From positions 1 to 22,621 of IMG/VR virus record IMGVR_UViG_3300017773_000157: 22,621 nucleotides of DNA, one strand, 5' to 3'. Source of the DNA: a virus. The notes beneath the pieces are model-generated. The model searched no databases and was not told the DNA's origin. It saw nothing but the letters and a program-made list of their open reading frames with translations. Position numbers and translations under genes: made by a program. Below are positions 18,201 to 22,621 of this stretch, in pieces. Each line of letters begins with the position of its first letter. The stretch's first letter is position 1.

Positions 18201-19443
18201 AGATTTAGTAAAAATCTCTGGTGTGTCTTCTGGTATATCTGGAGAGTTGAAAACATCTATTACGGATAGCGCAACTTCTTTTGTAATTGAAAACGTTACA
18301 AACGCAATGCCTACAAGCGGTCAGCATTATTTTGCTATAAGGTCTACTTTCCGAGGAGAATATCAAGACGAGATTATTCTGGGTACTGTTTCTGAATCTG
18401 GGGGCGATTATACTGTTAGTTCTTTAACTAGGGGTATAGGCGGTTCTCCAATAAGCCCGCACACTGGTAATGAGTTTGATACTGCTAATAATTCTACTGT
18501 CTCAGCCACTGTTGACTTGTATGAAGTAAACGGTATTTCTCTAGCAGATATAAACCGAATTCATGAAGTTCAAGATTTTGGTTTTGATCATTATACGATA
18601 GATATCAGTAATAATGCTATAACTTCCGACGTTACAGCTACCGCTGACTCAATATTTGGCGGAGACTATGTGTATGCTTCTGAGAATATACTTGTAGATG
18701 CGTATCAGTTGATGTTGCCTACGGTATCTTATCCTAAAACGAATATTTCTACTCGTATAAAATTTGCTACTGGTTCTTCTTTGTCAGGCAATCAGATACC
18801 ATTTGTAGATAAAGGGTATGGTAAAACTGAATTAGTAGATCGTGTCGAATTTACGACGCCTAGATTAATTGCTTCGCAGGTTAATGAAACTGAACATATG
18901 GGCGGTAATAAATCTTCTTCGGTAGAAGTTACATTATCTACTCAAGCGTCTAACTTAACTCCGATACTAGATCTAGAACGTAAATCTATTACAGCTTATG
19001 GTAACCGAGTAGATAACATATCAACTTCTAGCGATGTCGATAGTACAAGTACATTTATACCAGCTACTGCCCCTGAAGGGGATAGTTCTGAGTCGGTTTA
19101 CATAACTAAGCGTGTTCAGTTGAAGAACCCAGCAACTTCTATTAAGGTATTGTTCGATGCTGTTGTAAACTCTAGTGCTTCGGTAGAGGTAATGTATAAA
19201 GTTCTAAGATCTGACGACTCGTCAGACTTCGACGAATTAGGTTGGAATTACTTCAATACAGCAGGGGAAACTGATACTCCAGTAACTTCTGCAGTAGATA
19301 GAACTTCTTTCAAGGAACATGAATATACAGAGAACGATATACCTGAATTTATCTCTTTCTCAATTAAGATTAAGATGAAAGGTGTTAACTCTTCTGAGCC
19401 ACCATTATTAAAAGACTTAAGAGCAATAGCATTGGCAGTATAA
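12274..19443 (+). CDS. Giant DUF4815-type virion structural protein, 2389 aa
   Basis: The N-terminal segment YYDDFNPDDDKNFHRILF (residues 12-29) and PGVSVQARELTQLQTILQNQ (31-50) is the signature of the DUF4815 family, large tail-associated proteins common in marine T4-like phages. Further family-like blocks are SGKSYVKGFEL with PKPRTFES (about 364-390), DLRSSLDFRPRV (about 1006-1017), a helix with LEKRINNIEYYTSLNLLE (about 1138-1155), and GWYDPLAQSIMPSVPGGEF (about 1771-1789) before a beta-rich C-terminus ending LKDLRAIALAV. The central part has GETSGATAY-like repeats (TGETSGATAYIHS; GSESGALGLVLT; TITGQTTSSTAVVQT) that look like short beta-turn units. No enzyme motif is seen. Position after gp8 matches that of the T4 gp9/gp10/gp11/gp12 genes, so it may carry tail-pin or fibre functions; this is not shown. 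A GGAGAG ribosome site lies 7 bases before the ATG; the ATG at 12267 is out of frame and likely unused. Confidence 0.82.
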   Translation: MAITNNYNTEPYYDDFNPDDDKNFHRILFRPGVSVQARELTQLQTILQNQIARHGEHFFKEGAAVTGAEFGFTNKFHAVKLNPTNGTQSVETYLDELLDLVVRGSKSGIEARIVHVEPATAVDPTTIYVNYVGSGIDGKSYSFQDDESLLWQRTDEDIAANTIDISGIAEGNPLAVTIPSNATSDGSSASIESGVIFAKGNFVYIEKQRIILSKYTSDPTARIGLEISESTVSADEDQSLLDTALNAPNYAARGADRYVIELKLVSKPVTDTTSDNFIELQRVAGGLQQAKAKTSEYDVLGDNLARRTHDESGDYTIKPYELQLKETLDDGINQGVYSAGTTTDSGELASNDSMTLQVSSGKSYVKGFELTTTAPSFLDIPKPRTFESIEDATTVVQVGNYVELSNVSGMPETVGDTTINEYELIELKKEVSGSSSETIGVARARDFITSAALDTDSNDILDANAQFNCYLFDIKMFSKINISVTAFQAAAVAQGTLITGETSGATAYIHSTDATGIYVTSVSGNFFPTEKLISSNSFETNGYLVENADTTDHLTVSSVTSFAFENVKSLFQADAVHDFEGDVVLDNLFTLDGSVTVHSATVTGFSTNFLSQLQVGDALLLPSGSNQALETRYVASITNNNSLTLNAHVSNNLTVAVPLIRIRAGLKDQEKNLMLRLLDKPFVKTLKTTVNNFQPENDVVVSRQFQGQVGASGLALTGATGDQFKAKSNVNYQVTVLSQGTASIPDGSLMDVEELTFSGEGTNQVTISGGGLAANSVIRVNACLQKQSQKEKSKSLQKSALLRVSNKSAQNSGNLPYGTSAHHKEISLGVADIYKVVAIYDSGTPGTDASPPSVAVSSTVGSFSRNEQIRGSESGALGLVLTIGNTVEFVSLNGLNFQIGETITGQTTSSTAVVQTVAVGSRNITNRFKYDTGQRDNYYDIGKLILKNGQRGPEGDLYVIYDYFTHGFGNFFTVDSYVDIHYKDIPAYTSTRIDPESPMPTGIFDLRSSLDFRPRVANAAATITNDVRVVTGYSFNINSRNFSPDSNSGASTVNTVRDNSNFNFDYEYYLARRDSVYLTTDGEFVVIQGNDSENPKYPDTVDNAMRLADISMPPYVADVRDVSIKTFSNKRFTMKDISTLEKRINNIEYYTSLNLLEVSANTLQVKDENGLDRFKSGFLVDNFGGHKTGDVLHPDYRCAIDMYKRILRPKYVMKNITLEEKAVTDDERLSAGYVVTNGDLAMLPYTHVTSIEQKFASTIENLNPVLNFGWTGTMTLSPSSDEWFEINRLPDLTVNVEGNFDTLIAQNADALGTVWDAATTNWTGITTTDLVGPRIRENTGNFRADFVRGFGRRVLQQQQETELGVQTRNGIETNVIEQVDITSNGDQLRSTAIIPYMRQKEITFEGNGLRPHTQVYPFFDNVDVSDYCIRTSGAIAPKPGATVTRTQEVTPAFNTVRRVLISFDKNNNLRNRISLARNIQGKLNGSYSTVASVLTSARNTTDRDVMEFLFDANSDLEPNEFGELFLAFTFSHEDNRAFNKWFQLSEIQFFNENYSENPNLSSGNPPPEGFPHTSVESWNLYNSLIDSTQFAEVVKFNNMKNVENLVDGGAQLAGYLIDGINYRSDHSGYSEAQIVKGVKKADCIVKLRGGVRTVDYVENLERFISNDDIDPKALMTDASGHISGIFQIPDPNVVGNPQFRTGTRLLRLTSSDVNTKELVDTFAQSNYTASGILNTVQETFTATRNGRVETRQVQENTEVSRSRDLGLVQVGWYDPLAQSIMPSVPGGEFITKIDVFFSSKDESAPVTIQLREMENGLPTRNVLPHGSKTLYPDNVVTSQVGANATTFEFDSPVYVKENQEICIVLMTDSIGYTAWISRLGDKDINGVDDISEQPYLGVLFKSQNNSTWTAYDYEDLKFTVYRAEFDTGVNGVVTLENQEIPDKLLESNPVVADASSSILRINHKNHQMYSGVTGQEDLVKISGVSSGISGELKTSITDSATSFVIENVTNAMPTSGQHYFAIRSTFRGEYQDEIILGTVSESGGDYTVSSLTRGIGGSPISPHTGNEFDTANNSTVSATVDLYEVNGISLADINRIHEVQDFGFDHYTIDISNNAITSDVTATADSIFGGDYVYASENILVDAYQLMLPTVSYPKTNISTRIKFATGSSLSGNQIPFVDKGYGKTELVDRVEFTTPRLIASQVNETEHMGGNKSSSVEVTLSTQASNLTPILDLERKSITAYGNRVDNISTSSDVDSTSTFIPATAPEGDSSESVYITKRVQLKNPATSIKVLFDAVVNSSASVEVMYKVLRSDDSSDFDELGWNYFNTAGETDTPVTSAVDRTSFKEHEYTENDIPEFISFSIKIKMKGVNSSEPPLLKDLRAIALAV

Positions 19444-19444
19444 A

Positions 19445-19681
19445 GTGATAGAGTTAGATAATGTAAAAAAGGTTGAGGATAATATGGATCTTGTGAGGGA
19501 TCCATATTCTCACGCTATAGTTAACACAAACGAATCAGCATATAAACAGGCAGTGGCTGCAGCTAAAGCAGCAAAAGCTAAGAATAAGAAATTAGAGGAT
19601 GCTGAAGAAGATATAAATAATCTTAAACAGGAAATGTCCGAAATCAAAGGACTATTGCAAGAATTACTAAACAGGGTATAA
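19445..19681 (+). CDS. Small coiled-coil protein, 78 aa (GTG start) or 65 aa (ATG)
   Basis: The gene starts one base after the giant gene's stop if the GTG at 19445 is used, but this site has no ribosome binding sequence. An in-frame ATG at 19484 has GAGGA at 19475-19479, a little close but good, so the real protein may begin MDLVRDPYSHAIVNTNESAY (65 aa). The segment LVRDPYSHAIVNTN is reminiscent of small proteins near fibre genes in marine T4-like phages. Residues 40-78 (KAAKAKNKKLEDAEEDINNL and LKQEMSEIKGLLQELLNRV) are a strong amphipathic coiled coil, with leucine and isoleucine every seven residues. It could be a fibre-assembly chaperone, trimerising adaptor or virion component; no function can be assigned. 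A late promoter for the next gene lies within its 3' part. Confidence 0.72.
   Translation: MIELDNVKKVEDNMDLVRDPYSHAIVNTNESAYKQAVAAAKAAKAKNKKLEDAEEDINNLKQEMSEIKGLLQELLNRV
19612..19619 (+). promoter_or_regulatory. T4-type late promoter inside the coiled-coil gene, upstream of the fibre gene
   Basis: Exact TATAAATA inside codons GAT-ATA-AAT-AAT. The expected start at about 19625 leaves a 61-base leader before the fibre ATG at 19686, so the fibre can be made independently of the preceding genes. Confidence 0.62.
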
Positions 19682-19685
19682 TTGA

Positions 19686-22469
19686 ATGGCGAACATTAAT
19701 TTAAGGGGCACATTGGCATCAGGTACTACTCTTACCTTTGCTCAGGTCGACGATAACTTCACAAATTTGAATAACGAATCTTTTTATGGCGGGATTACCT
19801 TTAATGGCGGTACACTATCCTTTACCCCTATTGGTCACGCAGGCGATTCAAACGCATACCCCGATGTAACCCTGAACCTAGACGATAGATATGTCGATAT
19901 TCTTAGCGATTTATCGCAGAAAAATATTATAAAGAACATCTATGACTCTGAAGAAGACGTCTTACGTTCTTCTGACAGCGGTTGGTCGGTATTTAATAGC
20001 AAAATACATGTTGATAACAGCGCAAGTTTAGCTATTAATTCTAATTTCTATACCCCTGATATAGATTTATCAGATTACCTGCCAACCACACCTCTCAAAG
20101 TGCCGATAACTGATTCTACTTTTAACCGCAATCTGCATTGGAGGAATAGAGTACAAACTACTGACTATCCCGATGTTGCATTCAGTAATAATGCTGACAC
20201 AATCATAATATCAGACCTTTCTAAATGGGACAAAATTACTGGGACTGATACCGATAGCTATACTCAAAGAGGTTCTAGTCTAACCCCATATTATGTCGCC
20301 TTTGCAGCTTCTATGATTAATTTGGACCAAGACCTAGTTGGTACAAGAGTAGATGTAAACGGTTGGGAGGGGTATCCTTCGGGGCATAGAAGAGGAACTA
20401 TCTCGTCTATTTCTATATCTACAGTAACCGAAGATAGCAATGTAGTAGTAGATGAAGTTGAAATTGATGTTAATTGGGACACTTCCGAGGATGTGGGGGA
20501 TCCAAGTTCGGTATCAGCAAACGATTACATAGAACAAATAAAATTCCATGGTTTATTAAAATCTCCAAGAACTCCGATAGTGGCGCCAAGAGAAGGAAGT
20601 ATAGGAATCTGGCAAGAAACTTCTTTTGCTAGGTTATTGGCACCTAATCATAGCTTGGCTGCAGATCATTCAGACCTTACATTCAGGTATGCTGATCAAG
20701 ATAATTTATTGTGTTCGGGCTTAACAAGTCAATCTGATATTGAAATAGCACCCTTATCTTCTTTTGGTGGCGATTCCGTTAGCACTCAAGGCGTTAATGG
20801 TGCTCAATGGGAATCGGATCCAGGTGTTTCTCCGGATGATCTAATAAGGACATCTAGCTATACACTAAATGGCGGTGATGTTTTTATTGGCGGTGGAGAT
20901 CACACTCAAGGAAATTCCTCCAAAGGCGGTGATATAGTTTTAAGGAGCGGTCTTAGAAAAGGAACAGGTGAGGGTGGTTTACAGAACGATCATAACCACA
21001 TAGCTAGAAATGCTCCAGCAAACCTAACCGATAACACTTCTGCTAGGACAGAAATATCAATAATGGGTTACTCAATGTATGATGATACTGTCATTCGTAG
21101 TCCCAACGGTCAGGGCAGGTTGTCTTCCCCATCAAATGGTCAAAAAGAGATTCATGATCATGTAGGGATTAGATTATTCGCTGGTACGAACTACAGTGCA
21201 ACTAATAATGATACAAATCAAAGAGATGGTAGAGACATCGTTATTATGCCAGGAGGTGGTGTGAACTCTGGTACTCCTGGATCTCTAAGAGTTGTATTGT
21301 CTGGTGTCCCCTATACTAATCGGTTAGTCGAAGGACAGAATTCGTATGACTCGAATCTACAAGATACTCAGGAGCTGAATGAAACTGTAGTTCCCATTTC
21401 TATAGATTGGGAGACTGACGGTACTAGAGGGGATTACTTTTTTGATGGCTACGGGAATGGCGGTCATTCGGGATATAATATAAATCTTGGGTTCAGTACT
21501 GATTATACAAAGCTGAATATCGGCTCTAGAATTACGCAAATGAACGACAGTACTATGGTACAAGAACCATCAACGTTTGCTTATTCTAGAGTTATGAGTG
21601 ATCGTTCTACATGGTTTAATACTGATGGATTCCTTTATCAGAGATCCAACGCAAACCAAGATGATATTGATGTTTTTAACGGATTTGCATCTGGAACTAC
21701 AGGGATCACGGATAACGTTCTCAGGAACATGGCGTATTACTTGAGTGATAAGGATAATTATCAAGATTCCGTAGGGTATGAAGGTTATGTCAGCGATTCG
21801 AATCCATTTAATACTGACTTTATATTCAATACTATTCTTTCGTATGCAGGATCTACGGTTGATGTTGAAAGGAGTTTTGCGGGTGAAGAAAGGATGGGCG
21901 GTGACAGCTTTTTCTTCGGTAATGTCAGGAAAAACGTACAAGATCAAATAAGTGATACTGATGGCGATTATACAACAGAAAACAACTATTTAGGTTGCGG
22001 TGTTTTAGTTGATGGTTCTGAGTTGAATTTGTTTAGTAATCCAATACAGAATAATTCTGGTTTAACTAAAGTGAATGTAAAAGCTGAATCAGTTGATATT
22101 GATGGAGCAACAGATATTGCTGGCGACCTTACGGTCACAGGACAGATAACTGCAACTGGGGATATTACCGCATTCTCTGATGAGAGTATTAAAGAAAACG
22201 TTGAAGTAATCGAAGATGCAGTAGATAAAGTACAGCAACTTAATGGTTACACGTTTGATCGTACTGATATCGAAACTTCAAGACAAACTGGTGTTATCGC
22301 ACAGGAAGTTCTTAAGGTATTACCAGAAGCTGTCGGCGAATCAGACGGCAAACATACTGTCGCTAATGGTAACATGGTTGGTCTATTAATCGAAGCAATT
22401 AAAGAGCAGCAAGGTCAAATTGATTCTCTAAAAGAAGAATTACAATCAATTAAAAGTATAAATAAGTAA
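19686..22469 (+). CDS. Tail fibre protein with C-terminal S74 intramolecular chaperone
   Basis: A 927-residue protein. Its N-terminus (NINLRGTLASGTTLTFAQVD followed by DNFTNLNNE) resembles the virion-attachment ends of marine phage fibres. The middle is a long beta-rich, Gly/Asn-rich body (for example GGDVFIGGGDHTQGNSSKGG) consistent with a fibre shaft and receptor-binding tip. Residues 829-927 form a peptidase S74 / endosialidase-type chaperone: SDESIKENVEVIEDAVDKVQ, then GYTFDR, GVIAQEVLKVLPEAV and a terminal helix VGLLIEAIKEQQGQIDSLKE. In this family a Ser and a Lys five residues later form the self-cleavage dyad, here Ser831 and Lys836, so release of a 97-residue C-terminal piece is predicted. 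The CAGGG at 19672-19676 is the ribosome site. It is likely the host-recognition protein of the segment; its receptor is unknown. Confidence 0.88.
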   Translation: MANINLRGTLASGTTLTFAQVDDNFTNLNNESFYGGITFNGGTLSFTPIGHAGDSNAYPDVTLNLDDRYVDILSDLSQKNIIKNIYDSEEDVLRSSDSGWSVFNSKIHVDNSASLAINSNFYTPDIDLSDYLPTTPLKVPITDSTFNRNLHWRNRVQTTDYPDVAFSNNADTIIISDLSKWDKITGTDTDSYTQRGSSLTPYYVAFAASMINLDQDLVGTRVDVNGWEGYPSGHRRGTISSISISTVTEDSNVVVDEVEIDVNWDTSEDVGDPSSVSANDYIEQIKFHGLLKSPRTPIVAPREGSIGIWQETSFARLLAPNHSLAADHSDLTFRYADQDNLLCSGLTSQSDIEIAPLSSFGGDSVSTQGVNGAQWESDPGVSPDDLIRTSSYTLNGGDVFIGGGDHTQGNSSKGGDIVLRSGLRKGTGEGGLQNDHNHIARNAPANLTDNTSARTEISIMGYSMYDDTVIRSPNGQGRLSSPSNGQKEIHDHVGIRLFAGTNYSATNNDTNQRDGRDIVIMPGGGVNSGTPGSLRVVLSGVPYTNRLVEGQNSYDSNLQDTQELNETVVPISIDWETDGTRGDYFFDGYGNGGHSGYNINLGFSTDYTKLNIGSRITQMNDSTMVQEPSTFAYSRVMSDRSTWFNTDGFLYQRSNANQDDIDVFNGFASGTTGITDNVLRNMAYYLSDKDNYQDSVGYEGYVSDSNPFNTDFIFNTILSYAGSTVDVERSFAGEERMGGDSFFFGNVRKNVQDQISDTDGDYTTENNYLGCGVLVDGSELNLFSNPIQNNSGLTKVNVKAESVDIDGATDIAGDLTVTGQITATGDITAFSDESIKENVEVIEDAVDKVQQLNGYTFDRTDIETSRQTGVIAQEVLKVLPEAVGESDGKHTVANGNMVGLLIEAIKEQQGQIDSLKEELQSIKSINK
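22176..22466 (+). other. S74 self-cleaving chaperone domain of the tail fibre
   Basis: Encodes residues 831-927. Ser831 (SDESIK) and Lys836 fit the family's Ser-Lys dyad; GVIAQEV and LPEAV are conserved family blocks, and the C-terminal helix likely trimerises. Cleavage before Ser831 is expected once the fibre trimer has folded. Confidence 0.8.
22457..22464 (+). promoter_or_regulatory. T4-type late promoter at the 3' end of the fibre gene
   Basis: Exact TATAAATA in AGTATAAATAA, overlapping the last codons (Ser-Ile-Asn-Lys) of the fibre gene. The expected start at about 22470 gives a 24-base leader for the next gene, whose ribosome site (AAGGAT) lies at 22485-22490. Confidence 0.7.
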
Positions 22470-22493
22470 AAGAGTTAAACAAAAAGGATAGTA

Positions 22494-22621
22494 ATGGCTG
22501 CATATGCTAATCTAGTTATCGATCAAGGTAGTACATTTACTACTGCCTTGACTGTCGAAGACGCTGACGGTAACGTTCAAGACTTATCGGGATTCACTGC
22601 ATATGCATCTATCCGTAAAAC
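22494..22621 (+). CDS. N-terminal start of a virion structural protein (partial)
   Basis: Only the first 42 codons are inside the window. They read MAAYANLVIDQGSTFTTALT followed by VEDADGNVQDLSGFTAYASI and RK. A QGxTFxxxxxVxDxxGxxxxLxGxTAxxxIRK pattern is familiar from small structural proteins of marine T4-like phages and resembles the N-terminal beta-sandwich of baseplate or fibre-attachment proteins. The start has a good ribosome site and a late promoter 29 bases upstream. The 3' end and therefore the total length are unknown, and the functional call is only structural protein. Confidence 0.65.
   Translation, partial: MAAYANLVIDQGSTFTTALTVEDADGNVQDLSGFTAYASIRK

Noticed and set aside
19073-19084. 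CCCC-TGAA-GGGG as a terminator stem
   Set aside because: The stem is only about four bases, lies inside coding sequence and has no following T-run.
21478-21486. TATAAATC within the fibre gene as a promoter
   Set aside because: One mismatch and no gene start on the + strand for about 1 kb downstream.
21570-21947. 125-codon frame on the - strand in the fibre gene
   Set aside because: No ribosome site, and all well-supported genes in the window run on the + strand; composition does not resemble a real protein.

Overview
The window is a stretch of the late structural (tail and baseplate) region of a T4-like myovirus, most probably a marine one. Every gene is on the + strand, the DNA is AT-rich, and the genes are packed with gaps of a few bases or with overlapping stop and start codons. 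Four proteins identify the group: the last part of a gp5-type spike, a PAAR spike-tip protein, gp25 and gp6, followed further on by a gp8. The large protein that starts with a DUF4815-type segment, the 179-residue protein and the fibre with an S74 chaperone are of kinds met mainly in marine T4-like phages (cyanophages, pelagiphages and relatives). The host cannot be read from this segment.

Layout: 2-196, 3' end of the gp5-like spike; 198-926 and 930-1124, two unrecognised small genes; 1124-1408, PAAR protein; 1430-1873, gp25; 1873-3708, gp6; 3709-9969, a giant gp7-position wedge protein (2086 aa) with dockerin-like, GxGY and acidic repeat modules; 9994-10533, a 179-aa virion protein; 10549-12219, gp8 enlarged by GxGY repeats; 12274-19443, a giant DUF4815-type structural protein (2389 aa); 19445-19681, a small coiled-coil protein; 19686-22469, a tail fibre with a C-terminal S74 self-cleaving chaperone; 22494 to the end, the start of another structural gene. 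No stretch over 300 bases lacks a gene, and no tRNA, CRISPR array, insertion sequence, integrase or clear terminator was seen.

How it works together: the spike (gp5 and PAAR) forms the central puncturing tip; gp25, gp6, the gp7-position protein and gp8 form wedges around it; the DUF4815 protein and the fibre probably make the peripheral baseplate and receptor-binding parts. Transcription looks T4-like: four exact TATAAATA late-promoter boxes and one NATAAATA variant sit just before transcription units, three of the exact ones inside the preceding gene. The box before gp25 is so close to the ATG that its mRNA would be nearly leaderless.

The most unusual content is in the modular insertions: three Ca-loop dockerin-like units in a baseplate protein, one repeat family (GxGY) present in two different wedge proteins, nearly identical 68-bp coding repeats, and a palindromic double late promoter at 9807-9823. 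No defence, anti-defence or other non-structural system was found here.
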